A DNA stretch of 64,000 nt from Anaspis maculata (GCA_949128115.1 OX421965.1:31925681-31989680); one strand, 5' to 3'. Counted from the stretch's first letter, positions 34,700 through 46,830 are shown. Made by a program: numbers and translations. The notes: generated by a model not told the origin, from the letters alone.

Positions 34700-35415
34700 C
34701 CACAAAATTTTCTCAGTCCTACCTCTATGACAAAAAACCATACGTGCAGCTCTTGGGACACAGATCTGTGATGAGCTTCACTTCTAGCTCGGGTGTAACT
34801 CAGGGCTCAAACATGAGAGTTTCACGGTTTTTGATCTTCATCAATGATATTGTTGATAATTTGAAATGTCAACATCTACTTTTTGCCGACGATATGGAAA
34901 TTTATCACCGTATTTTGTCAACTGACGATTGCTTCGTTTTGCAGAATGATCTGAACACAATTGATAGATTGGTGTAGAAAAAAACAGGTAACACCTTGAT
35001 GTCAGTGAATGCAATGTAGTCCCTTATTGGTACAAGAAAAAAAGTCGTTGAGTACCAGTACGAATTGGGTAGTGATGCCATCACCAAGTTTTCTTTTATT
35101 AAAGATCTTGGTGTCATATTTGATGAGTCGTGTAGATTTGATAGACACATCGAGAGAAATCGAAATCGAGTAAATTTTTTCGCAATGTCTCAGGATTGAT
35201 GATGTTGTATTCGTCTTTGGTGCGCGGTAGGCTGGAGTATAGTATGGGGCACTAATATAGCATCCCATTCATGCTCCGCACAGTAAATTGATTGAGGCCA
35301 TCCAGAGACGATTCTTGAAACTAAAATTTCAAAAAGGATTTTGATGTATCTTATTTATTCTTATTTTACTATTTTGAGTGTACTAACCTGTTGGAAATAA
35401 ATATTGTTATTGTTA
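34700..35415 (+). mobile_element. 5'-truncated non-LTR retrotransposon (LINE) fragment
   Basis: The fragment encodes the C-terminal part of a LINE reverse transcriptase. It reads YLYDKKPYVQLLGHRSV, then SSGVTQGSN (usual form SSGVPQGS), FLIFINDIVD, and the catalytic LLFADDMEIYHRI. After a stop near 34975 come SLIGTRKKVVEYQYELGS and FIKDLGVIFDESCRF. The 3' end is a simple AATATTGTTATTGTTA repeat at about 35399-35415. This is typical of jockey-like or RTE/CR1-like elements, and I cannot choose between them. Stops and 5' truncation make it dead. Confidence 0.85.
34744..34977 (+). pseudogene. LINE reverse transcriptase fragment
   Basis: This is the single longest open part of the LINE. It includes SSGVTQGSN, the FLIFINDI block and FADD with both catalytic Asp residues kept. 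The PLLF segment that normally follows GS is degraded (MRVSRFL). A stop ends the frame before the thumb region, which continues in other frames. Confidence 0.8.
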
Positions 35416-38219
35416 CTGAACCACGACAAAGTTGTCTCAGCTATATCTAGAACACTTTCCTGCCTCCTTAGTCCAAGCAATCTATAAACCATACACATTA
35501 AGTTCCCACATTATTTGCAACTTATGCACCTAAATTTAAGTATGGCATCTAACGAGCTTTGAGCAATGTTTGGAAATTTTCCCATAGGACCTATCAGTTT
35601 CCCATCGCTATATCTCACTAATAAGAAACGTGCGTCATACGTTCACACACGCACACGCACACAAATCATTGCAAAATCCAAAAAAACAAACGTATATACA
35701 AAATTTGCGTGCGTACCTACTTAATTGAAATGTTTTTTTTTTCAACTTAAATACAGAGCAATCAATCATTTCGGAAATTACTCTTCGCGAGAGCCATCAA
35801 GTTCAGTGAAGAGAAAAATGTGTGAGAATGATTAGCATCTATTATTTCTTTTTGCGTGAGCCGTACTTTTATCTTCGCTATCGTTGGATTTTATCTCGCT
35901 TACATCCAACTCTAGCGAAACCAAAACAATGGTTAAAAAAAGAAATGGAACGAAGGAAACGAAATAAAAGAATGAATTATTAGAACACAATGTTTATGTT
36001 CGGACGGTGATTTAGCGCCGCCAAAGTGCATTGCACTCTCTTGCGGAAAGAGAGACGAAGTGAACCAAACGCATTTATTTGAATTTGTTTTGTTGCATGC
36101 CGACTTAATCTAAACGGTGTATCTGTGGAAGGATTTTTGTCCATTTGGCTGTTTATGTAAAAGTGTTACTTCCGGTGAAATGCCATTATTTTTTTGAGTC
36201 TCGTATTATCATTTTTATCCAATAAAATTAAGTATACTTGTATACCTAATTCCCTACCGTGCGAAATTGAGTAGGTATACTACCCGGTATACTATAACAT
36301 TTGTATGCAATTTCAATCTAATTATTCTCTCAAGTTCAAAGGGCTGTATTTTCCCTAATTCCTTTGATAATAACAATCACGACGCTCTTAATGTGGGTAT
36401 ACCGTAACCAAGACATCATTCAGTCAATAATTAACCTGTAGGGAATAAATGAATTTATGTTCCTGCTAATTGAAATTGAACAGTTAATGTTTGAAAAAAA
36501 AAATCGAAAATGTAAAGTGAACATGTCTAGGTATACAAGAAACGTTGCGTTCTAATGAAACATGGAACAAAAACAAATCAAATTAAGCAAACAGGTAAAA
36601 TGTAGAGGTAAATTCTAATTATTGTCAACTTTTTCGCGGATTTTATTCAGTAGCTACTGTTTTCAAAGCCACACGCGACGGTCAACATACTTAGGTATCA
36701 TGCCATGCGGTATGCCGGGAAATATTAACGTCAATAAAGAGTTAAGTAATAATTATAAATGACATTTTCCACCTGTAATCACGACTTCAATCATTGCTTG
36801 ACAAATCGGTTTTAATGAAGTTCACCTGAGGGTATCTATATTAACACATAACACGTTTAGCGCTTAGCGGAAATCTTTTTCTTGCTTCTGTATAACTTAG
36901 TGCCAAATAAATTGAGCCTGCTCTGGGGACCCTTGCGCTGTTCCAATCCACTCAATTCCACAACATTAGATATTGCGTAATATAATAATCGTTTATGAGG
37001 TGCTTGTTTGTTTGAACAACGAGCGCTTACCTAAGCTTGACCATAAAAATCGTTTATTATACTTCCTTATTCAATACGCTTGGAGGCTGGAGCATGGGTT
37101 TATTAAGAACAGATGCAAGATAATACCGACTTTTTTCTGAGTTACATGCCAGCCAAAGCAAATCTTGAATCTACCTACACAAGCAATAATAAACAATTAC
37201 AAACAATAATAATAATAATAATGATCATAACTTATCGATACAGAGTAAGAAATCGTCATTGTCGTCTTCATATGCAATGTAATGCCGCGCACAAGTTTTC
37301 CCGGACACTTAACGCTCGGAATATTGACGATGATGAGTTCACTTAGTGGTAAGTAGGAAGTGCGATTAGTGTTCGATAGTGTGTTGTTTATTATGCGCAA
37401 CGAACTATGAAATGCTTCTACAACAGTACGTTGACATTTTTCACACGCATTTAAAACTAATTAAATGCCTAGCCTGGTGGAAAATGAACGGTAACACTCC
37501 TTAAAGCTGAGTATGCAGATTCGCATTGAACTCCCGGCACTTTGAAGTCAACAACGACGTGACGTTTGAAAAAGAGTCGAAAGGAATTTTCAAGTTCCTT
37601 AGCATTATTATTTTCAGACAACGGAGACAGATTGTTTGGGAAATATGTTGGATGGCTGTTTCTCAATAGAGAAATTGCACACACGCATGCATGCATGGTA
37701 ATAATGGCACAAAATAGAAGTGAACAGGTCAGCAATTGAAGTGGCTACCCAACAATTCGACTTCAGATGGAAAAACATGAAAAAAAGTGACCGATTTTGT
37801 AAAAGATCCCGATGATCAACTGGCTAATCGGCTGCTTGCGTGCTGTGTTGTTGCTTCGGCGGCTGGTCGTCTCTGTTAAGTCGTGCGTTCTAATGTCTGT
37901 CATATACCTACTAATCACAGCGATGACAAATTAAATGTGTTTGAGCCACTGAGTAGAATCATAGCTACAAACGGACTGTTCCGTTTGATAGTACTACGAT
38001 GATACGCCCCATCACTCCAGTTCAAAAAGTCTGGAATGGAAATCTGAAACTGGAAAACAATTTTTGGCAGACAAAATAATTTCAGATTATGATGAGTTCT
38101 TTTTAAACAGCAATACCTACGATCCTACGAAGGAGTTTTCAAGACGTGCGTTAGTTTCCGTTCCCAGGTGATTGGTTATTAATTAGTAATTCTTATCAAT
38201 TTGACTCGTGGAAAACGCC
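35416..38219. other. anonymous AT-rich intergenic DNA
   Basis: I see no gene over 2.8 kb. There is a short ACACGCACACGCACAC run at about 35644 and an AATAATAATAATAAT microsatellite at about 37205-37222. Confidence 0.4.
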
Positions 38220-38912
38220 AAAACAGGTCGATTTTTTTTAAAAGGCACATCTAGAACATACATTGTAAAATTTTCATCTTCAACCCCATTGCCTCCACCC
38301 TAACCCTACTTTAGAGTTTTAAATAGCACTACCTTTGTTGTGATACATGAGTATATCAAATTGAAGGTAGTAAAATTCTCTTTCTGTCAAACATATTTCA
38401 ATTTTTTTTTCAAGTCACCCCTCAACTCTCCTCAAAATTCTCTCAACGTCAATTGAAATGAAGCCATCCCCTATTTAGCCCAAGCAAAACAGGTTCCAAC
38501 TCGGAATAAATTGAGGAAAACCTGAAAATTTGATGATCTCTTCAGAATTTGATGGGGAACAACATGCTAAAAGTCCCCATCTGTCCGAAGCTTGGCATTT
38601 TTTCTGTGGGAGGTCGAAGGTACAAGAAGTTACTATTTTTGAAATCGTTACTTCTCTCATACTTTTTTCATTGAACCTCATATTTTCGAGGTCGAGGGAC
38701 CCAATGCAATCAGTTCTCAGAAAGTGTAATGCACCAGTGGCGTACCAGACGACTGCGAAGGAGCCGAGGTGCGATTTTTCACAAAGTCCAATGGTAAACC
38801 GTGACTAACACCTTTTTTGACCTGTTTGGTATCATTTCTTACTGAATCGCATTCTCTGATTTCAAAAATTACCCTACTTCAAAACTCTAAATAGCAAACA
38901 TCTACCGTGTTA

Positions 38913-39981
38913 TACAGGGTGGCCCAACGAAAACAGAACAGAGGGATTTTCGGGCATTTCACCTCATTTTCTTGTGAAGAGCTCAGACAGGTCGATTTTT
39001 AAATCGAGGGGGACATCTGAAACTGACATTTGCAAATTTCTATCTTCAACCCCCTCACCCCTACCCACCTCAACTTCAGAATTTTAAATGACACTCTCTA
39101 TTTTGCGATACTTCAAATCAAAGAGAATCAAATTCTCTTTCTGAAAAAACTATTTTCAAAAATGTCAACCTTACCCCTAAATCTTCTTCATCTTCCTAAA
39201 TTTCTCTGACTGTCCCATTTTATATTTTCGACCCCTCAATTCTCTTAAATTCAATCGGCGTCGTCCTAAATAGCATCTAAGGAGAAAATTTTCGGTGGAG
39301 AAAAGTGCTACCAAATCCACCCCTTTCCTCTCCCCCACCCCAACTTTAAAATTTAACAGACACCACCTGATACACTGTGATACATCAAATTAAAAGGAAG
39401 TGATTTTTTTTCTGAAAACAATTTTTTTTAATTTTCAACTCCTCCCCTAATAAATTGAACATTCGGAGTATTCTAGGGCTTTTTGAAAATTCTGAAAATA
39501 TTTCATTCAGGAAGCGAATTTAGTTCCCTTTAATTTGATGTATCACAATTCACAAAGTAGGTAGTGTCATTTTAGATTTTGAAGTTGGGGTGGGGGAGTG
39601 GAGGGGTGAATTTGGGTGGCACTTTTTACCCAGAAAATTTTCTCCCTCGATGCTGCGCAGGATGACGTCGACTGTACTAAAGAGAATAAGAAGGTCAAGA
39701 CTATTACATTGGAAACTCAGACAATTTTAGGCAGAAGGGAGGTGGGGTTGAAAATTATTGGAATATGTTCTCAGAAAGAGAATTCAATTGTCTTCAATTT
39801 GATGTATCACAAGGTGGGTGGTGTCACTTGAAACTTCGAAGTTGGGGTGGGTGGGGGTGAGGAGACGTATGTTTCGGATGTCCCCCTCAATATAAAAATC
39901 GACCTGTCCGAGCTTTCTTCAAAAAAATAAGGTGAAATGCCCGAAAACCCCTCTGTTCTGTTTCCGTTTGGCCACCCTGTA
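38913..39981. mobile_element. long-TIR MITE, intact copy 1, TA target duplication
   Basis: It starts TACAGGGTGGCCCAACG and ends with the mirrored form (CCACCCTGTA), flanked on both sides by TA. Each terminus carries more than 100 bp of inverted similarity (GAACAGAGGGATTTTCGGGC against GCCCGAAAACCCCTCTGTTC). The interior is built from repeated GATACATCAAATTA/TTCTCTTTCTGA modules in both orientations. No transposase is encoded. The TA duplication fits mobilisation by a Tc1/mariner-type enzyme (inference). Confidence 0.85.
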
Positions 39982-40093
39982 TAGAGTTTTCAATTGAAAG
40001 GTTTCATTTTTAATTATTTTTGAAAAAATAACACTTGAAAAAAATGCTCATATTTTGGTTTCAATTTTAAATGAAACCAGTGTGCTTCATCAT

Positions 40094-40815
40094 TCATGTA
40101 TGAAACACAACATCTAATAGATGGCCACCACTACTCCTGCTACGAGAGGCCAGTCTTTCGAGAAAGCTCCTTATGACAATCTCGCACAAATTAGGTCCTA
40201 TTTCGTTAATAACGGCTTTAATATTGCTCTTCAGGGCTTCAATTGTCACTGGATTATTAGCATACACTTCAGATTTCTTGTAGCCCCACAGAAAAAAATC
40301 CAGCGGGGCTAAATCATAAGATCTGGGCGGCCGATGAATGTCACCATTTCGGGAAATGCCCTGGAAATTTTTCACATAATAGGCTTAGTGTTTCTTGGCT
40401 TGTGTGACCTGTAGCGCCATCCTGCTGAAAGTAGAGTTGTTCTATGTCCATCCCGTTCAATATTGGCCAAAGAAAATCAATCAGCATCCTACGGTACTGC
40501 TTTGAATTGACTGTAACCGTCGTGGCACCTTCATTATTTTCGAAAAAATACGAAATTATTGCTGACTCCGCGAACCCAAAAACCGCACCAAGCTGTTATC
40601 CGCTTTGGATGAAGAGATTTCTCGAGAATGGTTCTAGGATTTTCGGAGGCCCATATGAGGCAATTTCGTTTATTGACGTACCCATCCAGATGGAAATGGG
40701 CCTCGTCGCTAAGAATAATTTTTCTGAAAAAATCAGGGTCGATTGGCGAAATGTTCACCAAATTTATAGTGAATTTCACTAATTCTAGCCGTTGTTGAAG
40801 CGTATATCTCTCCAT
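40094..40815 (-). pseudogene. mariner-type transposase with internal deletion and frameshifts
   Basis: The minus strand starts at an ATG (40815) with MERYTLQQRLELVKF. It jumps to PDFFRKIILSDEAHFHLDGY, which holds the first catalytic Asp of the DDE/D core. After a frame change come TVNSKQYRRMLIDFLWP and YFQQDGATGHTSQETLSL (second Asp). The last frame gives PPRSYDLAPLDFFLWGYKK (third Asp) and ends in GGHLLDVVFHT. The DNA-binding helix-turn-helix domain, normally about 120 residues between the start and the core, is missing, so it cannot bind its ends. This is the mariner-like family often seen in insects. Terminal repeats were not found. It sits inside an old MITE copy. Confidence 0.85.
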
Positions 40816-41201
40816 TTTCGAAAATGGTGTAGTTCTAGCTTGACATACGTCAAGAAATCATAGCAGTCCAGTATATGGTTAAAAAATGTCGCAAAATCTA
40901 TACATTGGAACCTGGTTTACAATAAGAGATGGTTTACAAGATATCAATATGTGTTTGACAAACAAAAATTTATAACCTTCAGTTTGATGTATCATAACAT
41001 AGGTTGTGCTATTTGAAATTCAAAGTAGGGTAGGGTGGGGGCGAAGGGGTTGAAGATAAAAATTTGACTATGTATGTATTAGCAGGTTCCCCTCAAAATA
41101 AAAATTGACCTGTTACGAGACCTGTTACGACGTTTTCCTGGAAAAAAAACATTGGCAGCGAGAAATCTGGGGTGGGTCCTTTTCAAAAAAACCACCCTGT
41201 A

Positions 41202-42197
41202 GACGTTAGTGCTGAAAGTGAAAATTTTATTTTTTATGTGAAAGTCTCTTGATAAAAATAATAATTTTTATGACTCCCAAGACAATTCGCTTGTGTAGCG
41301 GAATCCCGGTAAATCATACAACTTCAGTACAGCAAGTATTACAATGATTGTCTTGTGGAGTGGATATTGCGAATTTCTAGTTATTTACCTTGTTACTTGC
41401 ATACTAAATTCCTGTAATTACACTCAGAGAGAATCATCGATTAATAAATACCTATACCAATAATGCTATGCAGGAGAATTGAGTACTCGATTCACAAGAA
41501 ACTCGCAATATTCTCTTCAAAAAACGCGCCTTGTTTTCAACTTGTTTTTCCATCTTTTTTTACCAGTTCCTTTTAATTTGATTCGTCGCTGTTAGGAAGG
41601 TAGGAATAATGGAAAACATACTCACTAATTGAGAATAGCCATTATACTAAATGCTTAATGGGGGCATTACGTGCCAATTGCACAGTTACATGTTTAATGT
41701 TTCACTTCGGTTTGTTGAGATTTTTCCGTCCGAGTTCATCAAGGCAAAAGAAAATTTTATGATACGAGAAATTAGCTAAGGAATGCGTTGATAAGTCACC
41801 AATACTGCATACCTTATGTTCACTTCCATTCAGTTTTTCATTATGAAATTGTCCATTTCTGGTATAATAGTGTGACTGGGAGACTGGTGGCTTCGAGGAG
41901 TTCTGGTGGCAAGAGAAATTTTGGAGCAAATGTAAGACACACGCGTCAAGCGCAAGAATAATTATTGGCTCAGGTACTTCAAGAGTTCAAACCTTAAACC
42001 GTTGAAGGGACAGCCAAAGACCAGTACCCCACCCTATTTTGAGATCTCATCTACCATCTATTGTTGAAGTGATTGTTGAAATTTCTGTTCTGTTTTCTAT
42101 TTTTGTTTCAACAATAGTCGTGTCATCTCTTTTGATACTGATAGAATTCTAGAGTGGCATCAATTCAATTATCACAGAGTGATCCATAAAGTACCAT
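41202..42197. other. anonymous DNA between MITE copies
   Basis: No gene was recognised. Confidence 0.35.
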
Positions 42198-42199
42198 TA

Positions 42200-43289
42200 T
42201 ACAGGGTGGCGCAACGAAAACAGAACAGAGGGATTTTCGGGCATTTCACATCATTTTTTCGAAAAAAGCTCAGACAGGTCGATTTTTATATCGAGGGAGA
42301 CATCTGAAACATACATTGGCAAATTTCTATCTTCAGTCCCCTCACCCCTACCCACCTCAACTTTGGAATTTCGAATGACATTATCTACTTTGCGATACGT
42401 CAAATCAAAGATAATGAAATTCTTTTTTTGAAAAAAATATTCCCAAAATTTTCCACCCCACCTCACATCTCCCTAAATTTCTCTGACTGTCCCATTTTAT
42501 ATCCTCGACCCCTCAATTCTCTTCAATTCAATCAGTGTCATCTTGAATAGCATCTAAGGAGAAAATTTTCGGTGGAGAAAAGTGTTACTCAAATTCACCC
42601 CTTTCCTCTCCCCCACCCCAATTCCAAAACTTAACAGACACCACCTACTTTGTGATACATCGAATAATAGGAAATTGATTTATCTTTCTGAGAACAATTT
42701 TTTTGGAATTTTCAACCCCTCTCCTGATAAATTAAACATTCGGAGTATTTTGGGGGAAAGGGGGCTTTTTGAAAATTCTGAAAATATTTTATTCAGGAAG
42801 AAAATTCAATCACCTTCGATTCGATGTATCACAAAGTAGGTAGTGTCATTTTAGATTTTGAAGTTGAGGTGGGGGAGTAGAGGGGTAAATTTGGGTGGCA
42901 CTTTTTACACAGAAAATTTTCTCCCTCGATGCTGTGCAGGAAGACGTTGACTGTACTGAAGGTAACTAAGAGATCAAAAATATTACATTGGAAACTCTGA
43001 CAATTTTAGAGGGGTAGAGAAGAAGAGGGGTGGGGTTGAAAATTATAGAAATATTTTTTCAGAAAGAGAATTTAATTCTCTTCAATTTGATGTGTCGCAA
43101 AGTGGGTGGTGGCATTTAAAACTTCGAAGTTGGGACGGGTGGGGGTGAGGGGGCTAAAAATAGAAATCTGCCAATGTATGTTTCAGATGTCCCCCTCAAT
43201 ATAAAAATCGACCTGTTCGAGCTTTTAAAAAAAAATTAGGTGAAATGCCCGAAAACCCCTCTGTTCTGTTTTTGTTGGGCCACCCTATA
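42200..43289. mobile_element. long-TIR MITE, intact copy 2
   Basis: It starts TACAGGGTGGCGCAACG and ends GGGCCACCCTATA. The whole length is collinear with 38913-39981 in the same orientation, with differences at scattered sites. It has the same GAACAGAGGG subterminal block and internal modules. It lies about 100 bp beyond the stop codon of the short-chain dehydrogenase gene and just outside its poly(A) signal. Confidence 0.85.
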
Positions 43290-43362
43290 TGGACGGGTAT
43301 TACATCGATCGATGTTATAAACCATATGATTATATGATCAATTAAACTGTTTATGAATCACT

Positions 43363-43368
43363 TTTATT
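43363..43368 (-). terminator. poly(A) signal AATAAA of the short-chain dehydrogenase gene
   Basis: AATAAA on the minus strand, about 20 nt after the TAG stop at 43388. This implies a very short 3' UTR that ends before the neighbouring MITE. Confidence 0.65.
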
Positions 43369-43387
43369 GCAAAAAATCAAATTTACA

Positions 43388-46292
43388 CTACAACACATTA
43401 ACCTTAGCGTACTCGTTCCTGTCGACCAAAGGAAATTCATAGGGAGCTTGGCCACCTTCGATGACCCAAGCCGTGCCAGGTTTCGCCTTCTGGATGACTT
43501 TGATCAAACCATCCGCCACGTGCCCGGCACTTGAATAGCAAAACAAGACGAGTTTCAACTTGTTTCTCACTACCTATCAGTTATTACTCAAGTCAAAGGA
43601 AACTTACCTTTGCAATCGAATATTTTTGTCTGGTCTAGTAATTATGTCCGAATAAGCCGGTCCCAGAGTTTTCGTACCTATGCTGGCAAGGAGAGGTGTG
43701 TTGGTCACCCCTGGACAAATGACTACGACCTTGACCTTGGTTCTTTTGTAGTGTTCCTCGTCGCCGAATGCCTTGCTCATTCCGAGAATTGCAAATTTGG
43801 TCCCACTATAAACCGGAACCGAAGCGAAGGGTGCTGTTCCGCTGATGGAAGAGACGTTGACTATGACTCCTTCGGGACCGCTCCTGTGGTTCTGGAGGTA
43901 GTTTTCCAGTGCTAAAAATGTGCCGTGGACTACTCCGTTCTGGAATTAGTTCAAAAGTCCATGCAACCACCATACTGTAGTATCAGTTTGAGAGTAATGG
44001 CAAAACTCACATATGCCATTCAACCTCCTCTCACACTTACTTCTCACTCGATTAAAAACAAGAAAACCTTTATCTTGAATAGCCTACTGGACATCAATCC
44101 CATTTCAGTATAAAAGTATCATAAACCTGATGAATATCTGAATGACGAATTTGTAGTTGGAAAAGTTTTTCGAAATATGATTTCATTTCGGTAAAAAATC
44201 AATTTGAAAGTGGACTTATTCAAATCAGGAATAATATGCTACGTCACAGCTTGAAAGTGGGCTAGGAGATGGGAGGGAGGAAGAAGAGGGGAACGCATTT
44301 GACATTCGACCAAAGCATTCGTTCTGGATCTATTACGTAGTGGTGTATTTTCACGTGCGAGCACAACTTTATCACAAGGAACTTATTTTTGATACCATTG
44401 CATGGAGTTATTATGTATTATGAAGCGAAATTGTATTAAAAAAACTAGATTATTTGACGTGGGCTTGACATATGGCATGCGACAATCGCAGTGCTGCCAC
44501 TCATATGGCACTAATAACACTGTTGTGACATCAATCCGAAGCCTGCACGAGCAAAAATAAGTGAATTTTAAGGAAGAATCGACCAAAATGTGAGGTTAAA
44601 CCATAGTACTTTAGCATTCCATTATATTTTTTTGGTATAAATCAGTTCAAAACGAGAAGGTGTTCTTCAGTCATTGAATGGCCAACTAGAGTTTCTATTG
44701 GCTCTTCAAAATGTGACGTCACGCATTTGCCGCGCCATTCAAACAGACAAATCTTTCTCATGTTTTTTTCATATGTACGAAAACTTTTTTAAACAAAATT
44801 GTCTTGCCAATGCAACAATTTTGGGAGGATCTTTCAAAAAAAGAAATAAAAAAACCCATGTCCACTAGCCTATTGTCTACTGGAGAATTAAGTGTTTGGG
44901 TGAGGACTCTTGGCACAGCCGAGGCGAGGGTGCACTTAAATGTTTCTCCATCTGATTTGGCGAAGGGTGAGGTCAGTGTGAGTGTTAGGATGAGTGACGT
45001 ATTTGAACATGTCCAAAATAAGAAGCTGCGTTGAGCTGATTCTTACAATGTTAACAGCAACACATTTCTCCCATATCGAATCGTCGGCGATGCCAGCATT
45101 GTTGATGAGGATATCTACGTTTTTGAACTTGGCGACTGTCGCTTTGAAGGCATCTTAAACAACAAGGTACTCAGGCATTAGTTCGCACTTTCAAACTCAA
45201 AAAATATATTTTCCAGAGTTTCCTACCTTCGAAACTGTCTTTATTGGTTACATCAGTCTTGACGAAGGCGACCTTGCCCGTCCCAAATTCTTTTTCAATT
45301 TCCAGCAAAGCTTGTTCTCCAAACCTCTCGTTCACATCCGCAATTGTGGCCCCCTGAAATAGTACATGACATAACCAACAGCGAAAGTGATGGTTTTCTC
45401 ATAAGTGTGGAGAAATACGCACGAGCGAAGCCGTTCTCAAAAAAAAAATTGCATTTAAAATTGTAATATTTTACACTGCTCAACAACTGGAATGACGGCA
45501 TCAAAAATTTTGTTTTTTTTTCAAAATGACATAATTTTGTATTACCACAACCGATTTGGCATTTCTTTTCACAGTTTCTTAGATCCATCTCTTAGCAATC
45601 CACCCCATAGACGAGATTTTGTTTTTAATTTCGATTACGTTTGCTTTCCCGACTCGCCCTCTCACTCGGAAGGGAAAGTTATGTGTTGATGCAGGAAAAC
45701 CGTTATGACACGATAGCTGCCGAACCGTTAATCCGATTGACATAAAATTTAGTATAAGCGCGTTAACAATAATACTTCCTCTCATCGTTGGGTGGTAGGG
45801 CGGGAAAGTATGAAAGTCATATCGTCATTGTTGGACTTTAATCTGAAAAATTCGAAAAATATTCCGAGACTAGACATCAGGCTTCATGAATATTTGATCG
45901 AACTGAAAAAAAATCACAGAAACGGGATCGGTGCAACTCAGCCCAATTTTGCAATGTTTCACATTCCACCCTGTAAAAAAGTAATTGGGAATTGAAACAT
46001 AATCTCGTCAATGGGATGAGCTGCTGAACGATGGATCTGAAAAACTGTAAAAACAATCGTGAAATCGGTTGTGTCAATACGGAGTTGCGTCATTTTGAAA
46101 AAGGCCAAAATTTTCGATACCGTCATTCCAGTTGTTGAGCAGTTCATTATGACGGACCCCGGACCCTGTAGTTCCAAGTAAGTACCGATTTACCCTCAGT
46201 CCGTTTTTCAGCAGCGCCTTGACGCATTTCAGGCCAATTCCAGAAGCTCCGCCGGTCACAAGGGCCACCTTATCCTTTATATCGAAGTCCAT
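43388..46292 (-). CDS. NAD-dependent short-chain dehydrogenase, 15-hydroxyprostaglandin dehydrogenase-like (5 exons)
   Basis: Exons on the minus strand are 46194-46292, 45227-45353, 45047-45153, 43608-43939 and 43388-43529. All introns are GT-AG and all phases agree (0, 1, 0, 2). They total 807 nt, or 268 residues, the usual size of classical SDRs. Residues 13-20 are TGGASGIG (cofactor loop). Asp39 in ATIADVN sits at the end of strand beta-2, which favours NAD over NADP. NNAG is at 93-96. Catalytic Ser is about 142 (NVSSISG), and Tyr155 and Lys159 form YSGTK. CPGVTNTP follows. These are all the active-site elements of classical SDRs, so the enzyme should be active, probably cytosolic, oxidising a secondary alcohol. 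The C-terminal pattern and overall look suggest the insect 15-PGDH / alcohol dehydrogenase type-2 group, whose substrates are largely unproven. TATA box and poly(A) signal lie close to the ends. Confidence 0.93.
45473..46172. mobile_element. foldback MITE in intron 1 of the short-chain dehydrogenase gene
   Basis: The arm at about 45475-45640 (CTGCTCAACAACTGGAATGA, ACAACCGATTT, GATCCATC) is mirrored by about 45980-46145 (GATGGATC, AAATCGGTTGT, TCATTCCAGTTGTTGAGCAG). The right edge has ACCCTGTAG near 46163, like other MITE ends in the window. No coding frame. It makes up most of the 840-bp intron and leaves both splice sites intact. Confidence 0.75.
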
Positions 46293-46331
46293 GTTGCTTC
46301 AGACACTGAGGAATTGTTTGCCGTTACAAAA

Positions 46332-46340
46332 CCTTTTATA
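46332..46340 (-). promoter_or_regulatory. TATA box of the short-chain dehydrogenase gene
   Basis: Minus strand TATAAAAGG inside GCATATAAAAGGTTTTG, about 40-48 nt upstream of the ATG at 46292. A start site about 30 nt downstream would give a 5' UTR of only 10-20 nt. Confidence 0.6.
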
Positions 46341-46830
46341 TGCAAACATTGTTTTGTACTAATGGCGCGTAAGTATAGGTACCTATATTATTGATTGCAG
46401 TTTCTGCCGTGCCTGATTAACACGCAGAGATAAGTACCTATATTCACTTGAGTAGTGTGAGCATGTTTCAACTTTTCAGCAGATTTTTATTTATCCTGTA
46501 CATTGTACCTGGATACAGATAGTGAGTTTAGTTGGTAGTCTTCAATAGTTAGTCCTGGAATTAGAGGTCAAAGTAGGTATCAGTAGGCCAACCTTGCATC
46601 TCATAAAAAAATCTTGTCACGACCTTGCACAACAACATAACAACAATAACATTATGTTATAAATATTGTGTTGTCAGCTTACTATACAGAACGCCTCAAA
46701 TGTATAGCATTCCAGTAGTATAGGTACCTACCCACTCAGGTACACTGGCGACCAAAATTTGGAAAAACTACTCGTCAGACTTACCAATTTTTCAGACTTA
46801 CCAATTTTTTCTTTTAAAATTTCGACCGTA
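46341..46830. other. upstream region of the short-chain dehydrogenase gene
   Basis: This is AT-rich with several GGTACCTA-type short repeats. No other element was recognised. It separates the promoter from a large foldback. Confidence 0.4.

Larger units (their letters stand above)
38220..41201. mobile_element. old copy of the long-TIR MITE family split by later insertions
   Basis: The left part (AACAGGTCGATTTTTT at 38223, then ACATACATTG) and the right part (AAAATAAAAATTGACCTGTTA near 41096, ending CCACCCTGTA at about 41201) match the subterminal regions of the intact copies at 38913-39981 and 42200-43289. The outer left end is not visible. The gap between the two parts contains a full younger copy and a mariner remnant. 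Confidence 0.55.

Noticed and set aside
38734..38750. hAT-like end CAGTGGCGTACC inside an old MITE copy
   Set aside because: A single end only; no mirrored end or duplication was found.
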